The notes under the pieces: model-generated
Told to the model about the DNA's origin: nothing
What the model saw: only the letters and a program-made list of their open reading frames with translations
Database searches by the model: none
Part shown: piece by piece, positions 23,811-33,722 of the stretch
Position numbering within the stretch: the stretch's first letter is position 1
Layout: each line of letters begins with the position of its first letter
Assembly: GCF_963677195.1 (NCBI RefSeq)
Contig: NZ_OY781918.1
Location: 2,282,923-2,346,922, forward strand
Origin: an uncultured Marinifilum sp.
GTDB lineage: Bacteria > Bacteroidota > Bacteroidia > Bacteroidales > Marinifilaceae
Direction of reading: 5' to 3'
DNA: 64,000 nt
Position numbers and translations under genes: made by a program

Positions 23811-26426
23811 ATGAAGCTTATGAATACCTCACCTAAATTGATTTTTAAATTTCTAGCAGCAATATTGTTTTTGCTGTTCGTAATGAACAATGGTTCTGCA
23901 CAAAATTTCCAAAGTGAAAAGAATAGCTTTTTCAAAAAAATAAAAACAGAAAGGCTTCAGTCAGATCAATCGGTTGAATGGAAAAATTTTGGTCCTGGAA
24001 TGTCAGGATATAATGAAGAATTTTGGTGTCATCCTACCGATACAAATGTAATGTTTATGGGGCCCGATATGCATGTTGCTTATGGAACCTGGGACAATGG
24101 GAAATCGTGGCAAACGATAAAGGATTGCGATGGTGATGGAAAAGACTTAGAGCGTGTGCATGATATTGTTTTTTCGCGGCAAAATCCAGATTTTGGATTG
24201 GCGCTCGAACGAAGAGGGAAGATTTTTGAAACTACAGATAGAGGAAAAACATGGAATTTGATTTATACGATTCCCAGAACAGAAAAGTCAAGCTATAATG
24301 CACATACTAAAATGGCTATTCATCCAAGTAATGATGATATTTGGTTTGTAGGCGCAGGTGACTTTTGGAATGTAAAACAAAATCATCGTTCGAAAGAATT
24401 TATTCACGGTAAAAAGCAGGCAAGAGCTAGTTATGCTTATGTTTTAAAAACATCCGATCATGGAAAAACATGGAAGAAGGTAGCCAATAATATTTCTAAA
24501 GATTTAGATGTTGCCCGAATTATTATTAACCCGCTTAAGCCTGAGCAAATGTATATTGCTACGAATTATGGCTTTTTTGCGAGTAATGATGAGGGAGAAA
24601 CATGGAAGTCGAGAGGAAAGGGATTAGCTAATAATTTGCCTAGAGACTTGTCATCTTATTACAATCCAAAAACAAAAGAGTTTATTCTTTATTTAGTTGA
24701 GCAAACTGTATATGAGCCTAATGGGAAAAGTATTAGTACAAAAGGTGGTGTTTATAAAAGTAGCAATGGAGGTAAATCTTGGGAGAATATTACAGGGAAT
24801 TTAGGTGTTAATTTTAATCAGATAAACGACAATTTTCACAGGAACAACTACTATAAAGTATTAACTTATTGGTTTGGAGTGAATTCAAAAAAAGTTTATC
24901 CTCAATTTCCCGAAAATACTTACTCTATCTTTAACAGGATTGTAGTAAATCCATTGAATAAGGATGAGATTTATTTGGTGGCAAATCAGCGTCACGATAA
25001 AAGTTTTGGTCCGGGTGATGCTTGGAAGACAGAGGATGGAGGTAAAACCTGGAAGATTTGTGCAAGAGCAGGAGCATACTGGAATCAAGAAAAGGATAAA
25101 GAATATTGGACAAGTAAAGGATTTGAAACAGGTGCTAATGTTGAATTTGCGCATGTAGGTATTGCTAATGCAGAGCTAAATGAGGTGAGGTTTGGGAACA
25201 GGATGTTAGCAATTAATGCGAAAGGTGAGGTATTTATTGGTGTGCAACAGCAAACGCAACGTTCGAGTGATGGTGGAAAAAGCTGGAAACAGGTAGACGA
25301 TTACGAAACGGCTCCTGGTAGTAATATTTGGGTAGGTCGTGGAGATAGTAATTTACCAGGACGATTCATGCTGTTGGAAACAGGCATTAAAGATCGTTAC
25401 CTGCTTTGTAGTGGTGAACATGGATTATGGCAGACTGCACCACTAGGAAATTATCCTGATAAAGATGCTGTTGCAGTAAAACAAATTGAAGGTCAGGTTA
25501 ATGATCATAGCGGTAACCATGCTTTGCATTCTGCCTCTACCGTAGCAGTTCATCCAAATAATCCAAATATTATTTATACGATTGGCTGGAGACAGGAACA
25601 TAGAGGAAAAATGCGCCGATCAACCGATGGAGGAAAATCATGGGAGAATATTTCTACAATTTTCGAAGGAAATAATCCATCTTATAGAGGCATTGCACCT
25701 CAATTTTCCTTAATGATCGATCCTAAAAATCCAGATAACATGTATTTTTGTGCCATTAGACATACCATTCAAGAAGTGGGCACCTCTCCGAAAGAAAGTG
25801 TCATGTCAAAAGGGAAATATGGTGTTTATCGTTCAAATGATGGTGGTTACAATTGGGAATTGAGCAATAAGGGGCTACCAAAGCTTGGGAGTGTTCGCCG
25901 ATTAACTATGGATCCGAAAAATTCAAGGGTTTTGTATGCTTCTGTTAACCAAAAAAATAAACATCATGTTGGAGGTTTATACAAGTCGGAAGATGGTGCG
26001 TTAACATGGGAAAAAGTGAAAATACCGGCTCAAATAACTTCTGTAAATAACCTTTTTATCGACAGGAATACCAAGGATATGTATTTGTCAACAGGTTCTA
26101 CTTTTGGCCACTATGATGCAGGTGGTGTATGGAAAAGTACAAATAATGGTAAAAGCTGGAAGAAATTTTTTAAAGCTCCCTATGTGTGGCAAACCGAAGT
26201 TTCTCCAGTTAATCCAGATATTATTGTGATTAATATTCCTTATCGGAAATCCTTTAAAAATCCTGGTTTCTATTTAACTAGGGATGGAGGAAAAACATGG
26301 TCTAAAATAAATAAAGGAATTGGTCAGCCAGATAAGATGACAGATTTAAAACCAGATCCTTATAATGAAAATATTCTTTGGAGTGCCGGATGGGGAAGTG
26401 GTTGGTTCAAAGCTATTTTAAAGTGA
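23811..26426 (+). CDS. Secreted Asp-box (BNR) beta-propeller protein, GH74/VPS10-like
   Basis: This 871-residue protein starts at ATG 23811 with a signal peptide (FKFLAAILFLLFVMNNGSAQ). About a dozen Asp-box motifs are spread over the whole chain, for example DNGKSWQ, DRGKTWN, DHGKTWK, NGGKSWEN, DGGKSWKQ and DGGKTWSK. That number and length fit two consecutive beta-propellers, as in GH74 enzymes and VPS10-like proteins. Asp boxes stabilise propeller blades and do not define the reaction. It heads the run that includes a sulfatase and a GH16 enzyme, so a secreted enzyme or binding protein acting on the same algal polysaccharide is likely. I cannot identify catalytic residues. Confidence 0.68.
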   Translation: MKLMNTSPKLIFKFLAAILFLLFVMNNGSAQNFQSEKNSFFKKIKTERLQSDQSVEWKNFGPGMSGYNEEFWCHPTDTNVMFMGPDMHVAYGTWDNGKSWQTIKDCDGDGKDLERVHDIVFSRQNPDFGLALERRGKIFETTDRGKTWNLIYTIPRTEKSSYNAHTKMAIHPSNDDIWFVGAGDFWNVKQNHRSKEFIHGKKQARASYAYVLKTSDHGKTWKKVANNISKDLDVARIIINPLKPEQMYIATNYGFFASNDEGETWKSRGKGLANNLPRDLSSYYNPKTKEFILYLVEQTVYEPNGKSISTKGGVYKSSNGGKSWENITGNLGVNFNQINDNFHRNNYYKVLTYWFGVNSKKVYPQFPENTYSIFNRIVVNPLNKDEIYLVANQRHDKSFGPGDAWKTEDGGKTWKICARAGAYWNQEKDKEYWTSKGFETGANVEFAHVGIANAELNEVRFGNRMLAINAKGEVFIGVQQQTQRSSDGGKSWKQVDDYETAPGSNIWVGRGDSNLPGRFMLLETGIKDRYLLCSGEHGLWQTAPLGNYPDKDAVAVKQIEGQVNDHSGNHALHSASTVAVHPNNPNIIYTIGWRQEHRGKMRRSTDGGKSWENISTIFEGNNPSYRGIAPQFSLMIDPKNPDNMYFCAIRHTIQEVGTSPKESVMSKGKYGVYRSNDGGYNWELSNKGLPKLGSVRRLTMDPKNSRVLYASVNQKNKHHVGGLYKSEDGALTWEKVKIPAQITSVNNLFIDRNTKDMYLSTGSTFGHYDAGGVWKSTNNGKSWKKFFKAPYVWQTEVSPVNPDIIVINIPYRKSFKNPGFYLTRDGGKTWSKINKGIGQPDKMTDLKPDPYNENILWSAGWGSGWFKAILK

Positions 26427-26463
26427 AAAATATTATTGGTATTTATAAATTAAGATTTACGTA

Positions 26464-28248
26464 ATGATGTATAAAACAAGATTATTTAGCATTGTAATTT
26501 TATTGCACTTTACCACAGCTTTATTTGCGAATGCAAAAGCAGATCAAGCTCCAAATGTAATTTTTATTCTTACCGATGATCAGGGCATTGGAGATTTGTC
26601 CTGCCATGGGAATCCTTGGATTAAAACTCCAAATCTTGATAAATTATATAACCAGTCGGTGCGAATGACAGATTTTCATGTTAGTCCGTATTGTGCGCCC
26701 ACACGTTCGGCACTAATGACAGGTAAGTATCCCATTAATAACGGAGTATGGGCAACCTATAAAGGTCGTGATGCAATGACCGAAGGAACTACTTTGGCTG
26801 ATGTATTTAAACAAAACGGATACAAAACAGGTATGTTTGGCAAGTGGCACTTGGGAGACAATTATCCGGTAAGACCTATCGATTGCGGATTCGATCTTGC
26901 TATTCAGCATAAAGCTGGAGGAGTTGGCGAATTGTCAGATTATTGGGGAAATAGCTATTTTGATGATGTATATTTTGTTAATGAAAAAGCTGAGAAGTTT
27001 GAAGGTTATTGCACCGATATCTGGTTTAATCAGACCACAAAATTTATTAATGAAAATAAAGATAAGCCATTTTTTATCTATTTGGCTACTAATGCTCCAC
27101 ATAGCCCATGGATAGTAGATAATAAATACTCTAATCCATACAAGCAATTGGAAAAAGACAAGAAAATTGTAAGTGCTGATTTTTATGGAATGATTGCTAA
27201 TTTGGATGAGAATATTGGAAAACTCGAAAAGTTCTTAAGGAAAAATGATCTTATTGATAATACCATTTTAATATTTATGACTGACAATGGTTCAAGCGGA
27301 GGAATTAGTCGGGATGGAAAAATTGGGTATAACAAAGGCTTTCGGGGTATGAAAGGTGGTAAAACCGAAGGGGGACACCGAGTTCCTTTTTTTATTCGTT
27401 GGCCCAATGGAAAAATTAAAGGAGGTGTAGATATTAATCAACTAACTGCACATGTAGATATTCTACCAACATTAATAAGTTTATGTAAATTAAATGTATG
27501 CGATAGTATCAGATTCGATGGCTTAGATATTTCTTCTATTTTACAAAAGGAAGAGGAGAATTTAGATCATAGAACTGTTTTTGTGCACCATAGACAAGAT
27601 TGGAGACCACCAATGGATGTTAAACAAACTTGTGTGCTGAATAAAAAATGGCGTTTAATAAATGGCAACGAATTGTATAATGTTAAGAGCGATAAATATC
27701 AAAAAAATAATCTGCTAAAGCAATATCCAAAGATTGTAAAGACACTATTAAATAGTAACGAAAACTTTGTGAAAACTGCAAAAACTAAGTCGGAGTATCA
27801 ACAGCTTCCGGTTAATGTTATTGGAAATAAAAATCAAAAAGAAATAAAGTTAACCATTCAGCATGCCATAGGTGAAGATAAAGGGATTTGGAAATGCGAG
27901 CAGGTAGCCCAAGGAATGAAAAATACCAATAATACCCATTCCATAAGGATTGATCGTAGTGCTTGGTACGAAATTTCATGTTGCCGATGGCCAAAAGAGT
28001 GTCCTGGCCCAGTTTGGGGAATTCCAGAAAAAAATCCTAAAAATCTTTATTCTTATTCAACAATTAAGCCCGAAAAAGTAAGAATTTCTATTGCCAATAA
28101 AATACTCGAAAAAAAGATTAAAGGAGACGAAGAAGCTGTGGTTTTTAAGGTAAAGCTTGAAAAAGGTAAAACATTTTTGGTGAATGATTTTATTGAAGGG
28201 AAACAGAAATATGGAGTTTACTATACTTATATAAAAAGCATAAATTAA
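26464..28248 (+). CDS. S1-family sulfatase (first of four)
   Basis: This 594-residue protein has a signal peptide (residues about 1-25) and then a sulfatase fold. Metal-binding Asp residues lie in ILTDDQGIGD, and the formylglycine motif is C77-A-P-T-R81 in SPYCAPTRSALMTGKYP. GKWHLGDNYP and MTDNGSSGG supply further active-site residues. The Cys must be matured to formylglycine by a sulfatase-maturating enzyme, which is not encoded here. The C-terminal 130 residues form an extra beta-rich domain (IRIDRSAWYEISCCRWPKEC) seen in some Bacteroidota S1 sulfatases. It lies 37 bases after the Asp-box protein gene and 15 before GH16. It probably removes sulfate from galactan units in the periplasm or outside. 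Confidence 0.9.
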   Translation: MMYKTRLFSIVILLHFTTALFANAKADQAPNVIFILTDDQGIGDLSCHGNPWIKTPNLDKLYNQSVRMTDFHVSPYCAPTRSALMTGKYPINNGVWATYKGRDAMTEGTTLADVFKQNGYKTGMFGKWHLGDNYPVRPIDCGFDLAIQHKAGGVGELSDYWGNSYFDDVYFVNEKAEKFEGYCTDIWFNQTTKFINENKDKPFFIYLATNAPHSPWIVDNKYSNPYKQLEKDKKIVSADFYGMIANLDENIGKLEKFLRKNDLIDNTILIFMTDNGSSGGISRDGKIGYNKGFRGMKGGKTEGGHRVPFFIRWPNGKIKGGVDINQLTAHVDILPTLISLCKLNVCDSIRFDGLDISSILQKEEENLDHRTVFVHHRQDWRPPMDVKQTCVLNKKWRLINGNELYNVKSDKYQKNNLLKQYPKIVKTLLNSNENFVKTAKTKSEYQQLPVNVIGNKNQKEIKLTIQHAIGEDKGIWKCEQVAQGMKNTNNTHSIRIDRSAWYEISCCRWPKECPGPVWGIPEKNPKNLYSYSTIKPEKVRISIANKILEKKIKGDEEAVVFKVKLEKGKTFLVNDFIEGKQKYGVYYTYIKSIN

Positions 28249-28263
28249 ATACATTATACAATC

Positions 28264-29088
28264 ATGAAAGTAAAAATATTTTTATCTGTATTATTTGTTG
28301 TTTTTGCAATTAGCTTATTTGCACAGCCTTTGGCTCCTAAAAATTATAAGTGGGAGCTTGTTGAAACTTTAAGCGATGAATTTAACGAGTTTGATGAATC
28401 AAAATGGAACTATTCCTTATGGAATTATGATGCTCCAAATATCATGATGAAAAGTCAGATTTCTGTTAAACAGGGTAAGTTGTGTATTAAAGCAGAAAAT
28501 CATACCGACTCTGTTCGATGGATGAAAACAGGTCGAATAATATCTAAAGAGCAAATTTCATATCCTATGTATACCGAATGTAGCATGAAAGCAGCAGGTA
28601 TTTCGGCTTATAATACTTACTGGCTAAACAATGGTAATTCCGAAAATAGAAACGAAATTGATATTTGCGAGAATAATGCAAATCCTACAAATCCAAAAAC
28701 AAAGCACGGAATTGCCGATTTTCCATTTATTATGCAATCAAATATTCATCATGCAGTAAATGGTAAAAACTTACGCAGTCCCAGTTATGCGTCCACAAAA
28801 CATTTATCAAAAAAAAATAAGAACAAAGGGAAGAATTTTCATGAAACTTATCACACTCTAGGTCTTTATTGGGAAGATGATAGAAAGTGTCATTGGTTTT
28901 TAGATGGTGAATATGTTGGCTTTTCATCTGCTCAGCGAAAATTTACTCGGGAGCTAAATATTTATTTTGGTTTGTGGTCTAATTCATGGGATGGATTTCC
29001 AAATAAAGAAAATTTGAATGATAATTCGAAAAATACCATGTATGTAGATTGGATACATACTTATAAGCTGGTAAAAAATAAAAAATAA
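28264..29088 (+). CDS. GH16 glycoside hydrolase
   Basis: This 274-residue secreted enzyme (signal peptide ending SLFAQ, residue 21) has a GH16 jelly-roll fold. The catalytic motif is E131-I-D133-I-C-E136 within NRNEIDICENN, the E-I-D-x-x-E pattern with nucleophile E131 and acid/base E136. Other family blocks are LSDEFNEFDESKWNY near the start and YHTLGLYWEDDRKCHWFLDG near the end. GH16 enzymes retain configuration and act on beta-1,3 or beta-1,4 glucans and galactans. With sulfatases and GH117 in the same locus, an agarase- or porphyranase-like role fits better than laminarinase, but this is inferred. It closes the left run of the locus. Confidence 0.88.
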   Translation: MKVKIFLSVLFVVFAISLFAQPLAPKNYKWELVETLSDEFNEFDESKWNYSLWNYDAPNIMMKSQISVKQGKLCIKAENHTDSVRWMKTGRIISKEQISYPMYTECSMKAAGISAYNTYWLNNGNSENRNEIDICENNANPTNPKTKHGIADFPFIMQSNIHHAVNGKNLRSPSYASTKHLSKKNKNKGKNFHETYHTLGLYWEDDRKCHWFLDGEYVGFSSAQRKFTRELNIYFGLWSNSWDGFPNKENLNDNSKNTMYVDWIHTYKLVKNKK

Positions 29089-29102
29089 CATTATTTTGGG
29101 CT

Positions 29103-29120
29103 ATGTCGTGTGCACGACAT
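29103..29120. repeat. 18-bp perfect palindrome
   Basis: ATGTCGTGTGCACGACAT has 8-bp arms around a central TG. It lies between the GH16 stop and the terminator at 29128. Function unknown; it may be part of the 3' hairpin structure. Confidence 0.5.
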
Positions 29121-29127
29121 TAATTCA

Positions 29128-29166
29128 AAGGGGATAGACTTTAATAGGTCTATTCCCTTTTTTTTA
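29128..29166 (+). terminator. Terminator after the GH16 gene
   Basis: GGGATAGAC and GGTCTATTCCC pair with one bulge across a short loop and are followed by a run of eight or more T. It ends the left run of the polysaccharide locus and separates it from glpABC. Confidence 0.8.
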
Positions 29167-29308
29167 TTTAGAATAAATATAATCTTATCTAATTCGCTTT
29201 GCGGCGAAAAAATCCTGCAAGCTTCATTTTTACTGATATTTTGCTTCATTTTCATAGGTGTTAATAATCAGTGTATTATAATGCAATATATATTTAAATA
29301 GTATGTAC

Positions 29309-29339
29309 TTTGCATTGCTAGGTAATTTATTTATATTTG
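29309..29339 (+). promoter_or_regulatory. Bacteroidota-type promoter for glpABC
   Basis: TTTG at 29309-29312, a 19-base spacer, and TATATTTG at 29332-29339 match the Bacteroidota consensus (TTTG, 19-21 bases, TAnnTTTG). It implies a leader of about 175 bases before glpA. Confidence 0.65.
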
Positions 29340-29395
29340 TGGAGTAAAACCCAATATTATTGTGTAACTGCAGTAAGAGTAGTAGTCGAGTTAAA

Positions 29396-29405
29396 CAAAC
29401 GTTTG
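29396..29405. promoter_or_regulatory. Palindrome CAAACGTTTG in the glpA leader
   Basis: This perfect 10-bp palindrome with a central CG lies about 57 bases after the promoter -7 box. A central CG with A/T arms is typical of LacI/GalR-family operators, but it is not the same as the site at 47249. Could be a repressor site; short enough to arise by chance. Confidence 0.4.
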
Positions 29406-29522
29406 AAATTTAATATTCAGGATAGAATGTATTGTTTGACCTTTTATTACAAAATATGAATGTATTAGCTGCAGTTTATGCATTGAGAAAATTAAAAAGA
29501 TGTCAATAAAATAAAACTCATC

Positions 29523-31148
29523 ATGAACAAAAACAAATCCAAAGAGTACGATGTGATTATCATCGGAGGTGGAGCCACTGGGGCAGGAACAGCAAGAGAT
29601 TGTGCGATGAGGGGACTAAGCGTATTACTTGTAGAACGTCATGATTTTGCCACTGGAGCTACAGGACGAAACCATGGTTTGTTGCATAGTGGCGCAAGAT
29701 ATGCAGTTACTGATCATGAATCGGCTGCAGAGTGTATCGAAGAGAATATGATTTTGCGTAAAATTGCAAGTCATTGTGTGGAAGAAAACGATGGATTATT
29801 TCTTACTCTTCCCGAGGATGATATAGCCTTTCAATCTCAATTTGTAGATGCTTGTACAAGTGCAGGAATTAGTACCGAAATTATAGATCCAGCTTTGGCC
29901 CTGCGTATGGAGCCTTCGGCAAATCCAAATTTGCGTGGTGCTGTTAAAGTGCCCGACGGATCGGTAGATCCTTTCCGACTGACAATGTCTAATGCATTGG
30001 ATGCGAGAATGAATGGTGCCGAAATTTTAACTCAGCATGAGGTTATTGACATTATAAAAGAACAGGATAAAGCGGTTGGTGTTGATCTGTTTAATCATAA
30101 AACAAAAGAAAAGGTTCAGCATTATGCAAAAGTAATTGTAAATGCAGGTGGAATTTGGGGACATCATATTGCAAAGCTGGCAGGTGTTAATATTAACATG
30201 TTTCCGGCTAAAGGATCTTTGTTAATTTTTGGTCATCGTGTAAATAAAATGGTGCTTAACAGATGTAGAAAACCAGCTAATGCCGATATTCTTGTTCCTG
30301 GTGATACCATTTGTCTGATTGGTACAACTTCCGAGCATATCGATTATGATCAGATAGATAATATGTTTGTATCTAAAGAAGATGTAGATGTGTTAATTCG
30401 TGAAGGAGTAAAACTTTCCCCATCCTTAGCAACAACTCGTATTTTAAGAGCCTATGCAGGTGTTCGTCCTTTAGTTGCTGCCGACGATGATCCTTCAGGA
30501 AGAAGTATTAGTCGTGGAATTGTACTTCTGGATCATGAGGAACGTGATGGCTTATCCGGATTTATTACCATTACAGGTGGTAAGTTAATGACATATCGCC
30601 TAATGGCCGAAGAGGCTACCGATTTGGTATGTAAAAAACTTTCGGTTGATAAAAAATGTGAAACTGCTGAAAAAGTATTGCCAGGATCCGAAAAAAGTGA
30701 TCTGTCAATGGAAAATGCTTCTAAAAATATCTACTTAGGATCAAGTATTGCTAAAAAATCTGCGAAAGACAGACATGGTTCTTTGGCACATAAAGTTTCT
30801 AACGGAGGTGAGAATGAAGATTCATTAGTTTGTGAATGTGAGGGAGTATCCATTGGCGAAGTAAGATATGCAATAAACGAATTGCATGTAAACAACCTTA
30901 TAGATTTACGACGACGCACGCGTGTGGGAATGGGAACTTGTCAGGGAGAACTGTGTGCTTGCCGAGCAGCCGGATTACTTTGTGAATCGATGGAAGAAGT
31001 GGGAAAAGCAAAAGATGATTTGGCAAACTTTTTACAAGAGCGATGGAAAGGAATGTCGCCAATTGCTTGGGGAGATACGATTAACGAAATACAATTTACT
31101 TCATGGATTTATGAAGGAATTTATGGATTGAAACCAGATAACAACTAA
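29523..31148 (+). CDS. glpA: Anaerobic glycerol-3-phosphate dehydrogenase, large subunit
   Basis: This 541-residue flavoprotein has an N-terminal FAD-binding motif (VIIIGGGATGAGTARDCAMR, from residue 11) and the DAO fold of glycerol-3-phosphate dehydrogenases (RNHGLLHSGARYAV, ITGGKLMTYRLM). The C-terminus has a BFD-like Fe-S domain with Cys in VCECEGVS and in TCQGELCAC, as in GlpA but not in aerobic GlpD. It oxidises glycerol-3-phosphate to dihydroxyacetone phosphate and passes electrons via GlpB and GlpC to the quinone pool. It is the first gene of glpABC with gaps of 12 and 7 bases. No glpK or glpF is present in the window. Confidence 0.93.
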   Translation: MNKNKSKEYDVIIIGGGATGAGTARDCAMRGLSVLLVERHDFATGATGRNHGLLHSGARYAVTDHESAAECIEENMILRKIASHCVEENDGLFLTLPEDDIAFQSQFVDACTSAGISTEIIDPALALRMEPSANPNLRGAVKVPDGSVDPFRLTMSNALDARMNGAEILTQHEVIDIIKEQDKAVGVDLFNHKTKEKVQHYAKVIVNAGGIWGHHIAKLAGVNINMFPAKGSLLIFGHRVNKMVLNRCRKPANADILVPGDTICLIGTTSEHIDYDQIDNMFVSKEDVDVLIREGVKLSPSLATTRILRAYAGVRPLVAADDDPSGRSISRGIVLLDHEERDGLSGFITITGGKLMTYRLMAEEATDLVCKKLSVDKKCETAEKVLPGSEKSDLSMENASKNIYLGSSIAKKSAKDRHGSLAHKVSNGGENEDSLVCECEGVSIGEVRYAINELHVNNLIDLRRRTRVGMGTCQGELCACRAAGLLCESMEEVGKAKDDLANFLQERWKGMSPIAWGDTINEIQFTSWIYEGIYGLKPDNN

Positions 31149-31160
31149 GAAAGCATTAAC

Positions 31161-32402
31161 ATGAAATTTGATAACATTATAATAGGTGGTGGATTAAGTG
31201 GACTCACATGTGGAATCAAACTGGCAGAGCAGGGAAAAAAATGTGCCATTGTTTCATCTGGGCAGAGTGCAATCCATTTTTTTTCTGGTTCTTTCGATTT
31301 ACTTGGAAAAATCAAGGATAGAGAAGTTGTAAATCCGCTCGAAGAAATGAAAGAATTAAAAGGCAATCATCCATATCAGCGTATTGGAATGGAAAATATT
31401 GCTTCATTAACGGCCCAGGTACCTCAATTATTAGAACGTGCAGGATTATCTTTTTCGGGACAAGCCAGTAAAAATCATTTTGTGCTTACTCCAATGGGTG
31501 TAATGAAACCAACATGGCTAACTATTCAGGACTTTACCTGTTTCGACAATAAAGATGAATTTCCTTGGTCAAAAGCAGTTATTCTAAACTTTAGTGGATT
31601 TTTAGATTTCCATACGCTATTTATAAAAGATGGATTAAAGAAATATGAGGTAAATGCTCAGATTAAGAATGTTGCTATGAAAGAATTCGAGGCAATAAGA
31701 CGTAATCCTAGCGAAATGCGCTCATCAAATATTGCAAAGGTATTCGATCAGGGAGATGCAATAAGCGAGTTTGCAAAAAAAGCAAATGAACTTAGCCAAG
31801 GCTTCGAAGTAGTTATTTTACCAGCAGTATTTGGTTTAATGAATAATAAAGTAGCGGCAGATCTTAAAGAAAAAATCAATAAACCCTTGGTATTGCTTCC
31901 AGCTTTACCTCCTTCGGTTCCGGGTATTCGCAGTCAGATAATGCTTCGCCAGCGTTTTCAGGAATTGGGAGGAACATATTTTTTAGGCGATAATGTAGAA
32001 GAAGGTGTTTTTGAAAATAATCGCTTAAGGGAAATTAGAACCAATAATCATGGCGATATAAAACTCGAAGCCGATAAGTTTATTTTGGCGAGTGGTAGCT
32101 TTTATAGCAAAGGAATAGTAGCAACTCACGAAAATTTATACGAACCAATTTTCGGATTGGATATTGAAGGTGATAAGGATCGTGCCCAATGGCTAGATGA
32201 AAAATTCTTTAACGATCAGCCTTATATGCATTATGGAGTTAAAACTGATAAGCATTTTCGTGCAATGATGAATGGTCAGCCAATTGAAAATTTATATGTA
32301 TCAGGCTCTGTACTGGGAGGAGCTAATCCTCTTAAGGAAGGAAGTGGTGCCGGTATTAGTTTACTTACATCGCTGCATGTAGCTGAGCAAATTTTAAAAT
32401 AA
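31161..32402 (+). CDS. glpB: Anaerobic glycerol-3-phosphate dehydrogenase, subunit B
   Basis: This 413-residue protein has an N-terminal flavin-binding motif (NIIIGGGLSGLTCGIKLAEQ) and a C-terminal flavin-closing block (GSGAGISLLTSLHVAEQIL). Length and layout match GlpB (about 420 residues), which links GlpA to the membrane-associated GlpC. IVSSGQSAIHFFSGSFDLLG is a typical GlpB region. It lies 12 bases after glpA and 7 before glpC. Confidence 0.9.
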   Translation: MKFDNIIIGGGLSGLTCGIKLAEQGKKCAIVSSGQSAIHFFSGSFDLLGKIKDREVVNPLEEMKELKGNHPYQRIGMENIASLTAQVPQLLERAGLSFSGQASKNHFVLTPMGVMKPTWLTIQDFTCFDNKDEFPWSKAVILNFSGFLDFHTLFIKDGLKKYEVNAQIKNVAMKEFEAIRRNPSEMRSSNIAKVFDQGDAISEFAKKANELSQGFEVVILPAVFGLMNNKVAADLKEKINKPLVLLPALPPSVPGIRSQIMLRQRFQELGGTYFLGDNVEEGVFENNRLREIRTNNHGDIKLEADKFILASGSFYSKGIVATHENLYEPIFGLDIEGDKDRAQWLDEKFFNDQPYMHYGVKTDKHFRAMMNGQPIENLYVSGSVLGGANPLKEGSGAGISLLTSLHVAEQILK

Positions 32403-32409
32403 CAGGACG

Positions 32410-33669
32410 ATGAAAAAAGAAATATTTGAGCCGTTTAATATAAGCGACAATAATTTTGAACAGTGTGTGAAATGTACAGTTTGTACGGTATATTGTCCTG
32501 TACTAGAGGTTAACCCAGATTATCCAGGTCCTAAACAATCGGGACCCGATGGAGAACGATTACGCTTAAAAGATCCAAGTTTTTTCGATGAGGCATTAAA
32601 GTTATGCATGAATTGTAAGCGCTGCGAAGTGGCTTGTCCGCATGGTGTAAAAATTGGTGATATTATTCAATTGGCACGTATTAAGCACAGCAAGCAAAAA
32701 CCAAAATTAAGAGATATGATTTTGGCCAATACCGATATTGTTGGAACAATGGCAAGCACATTTGCTCCTATTGTTAATCCTATGGTGGCTTTAAAACCTG
32801 TGCGAAAAGTAATGGATAGTGTACTTAAAATCGATCACCACCGAATTTTTCCTAAATATTCGGGTATGAGATTCGAAACCTGGTACAAGAGATATGCAGC
32901 CAAAAAGCAAAAGGATTTTAAAAATCATGTTAGCTATTTTCATGGTTGTTATGTAAATTATAATTTCCCACAACAAGGAAAAGATTTAATAAAAGTTATG
33001 AATGCTGCAGGTTATGGTGTTCATTTATTGGAGAAGGAAAAATGTTGTGGTGTAGCCTTAATATCGAACGGATTAATTAAACAGGCAACCAAACAGGCAA
33101 AACAGAATGTGGAAGCCTTTAAAAAATCTATTGTTGGAAGAAGTATGCCTGTAATTTCAACATCTTCAACTTGTATTTTCACAATTCGTGACGAATATCC
33201 GCATTTGCTTGGGGTTAAGAATGATGAAATTCGAGATCAAAGTGAATTGGCTACTCGTTTCTTATTCCGATTAATCGATTCGGGGAAACTTAAATTGGTA
33301 TTTAAAAAGGATTATAAAAAACGTATTGCATATCATACTCCTTGCCATATGGAGAAGTTGGGTTGGTCGATATATTCAACTTCATTATTAAAAATGATTC
33401 CTGGAGTAGACTTCGTTCAATTAGAATCTCGTTGTTGTGGTATTGCTGGTACTTACGGATTTAAGAAAGAAAATTATGAAACTTCACAGGGAGTAGGTAA
33501 GCCTCTTTTCGATCAGATTGAGAGCTCGAATGTAGACTTTGTAGCTACCGATTGTGAAACTTGCAAATGGCAAATAGAAATGTCTACCAGCAGAAAAGTG
33601 GAACATCCTATTTCTATTCTTGCCGAAGCATTAGATGTGGAAGCTACCATGAAACTATGGAAAAAATAG
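32410..33669 (+). CDS. glpC: Anaerobic glycerol-3-phosphate dehydrogenase, Fe-S subunit
   Basis: This 419-residue protein has two N-terminal 4Fe-4S motifs (CVKCTVCTVYCP at about residue 20 and CMNCKRCEVACP at about 71). Two CCG domains follow, with CCGVALIS and CCGIAGTYG and additional Cys in HTPCHMEK and TDCETCKWQ. This is the GlpC/heterodisulfide-reductase-like arrangement that anchors the dehydrogenase and delivers electrons to menaquinone. It ends the operon and is followed by a strong terminator. Confidence 0.92.
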   Translation: MKKEIFEPFNISDNNFEQCVKCTVCTVYCPVLEVNPDYPGPKQSGPDGERLRLKDPSFFDEALKLCMNCKRCEVACPHGVKIGDIIQLARIKHSKQKPKLRDMILANTDIVGTMASTFAPIVNPMVALKPVRKVMDSVLKIDHHRIFPKYSGMRFETWYKRYAAKKQKDFKNHVSYFHGCYVNYNFPQQGKDLIKVMNAAGYGVHLLEKEKCCGVALISNGLIKQATKQAKQNVEAFKKSIVGRSMPVISTSSTCIFTIRDEYPHLLGVKNDEIRDQSELATRFLFRLIDSGKLKLVFKKDYKKRIAYHTPCHMEKLGWSIYSTSLLKMIPGVDFVQLESRCCGIAGTYGFKKENYETSQGVGKPLFDQIESSNVDFVATDCETCKWQIEMSTSRKVEHPISILAEALDVEATMKLWKK

Positions 33670-33722
33670 ATCTTTAAAGTAGCTTGAAAATATTAGGTTA
33701 AGCATAGTTTTATTTTAGGTCA

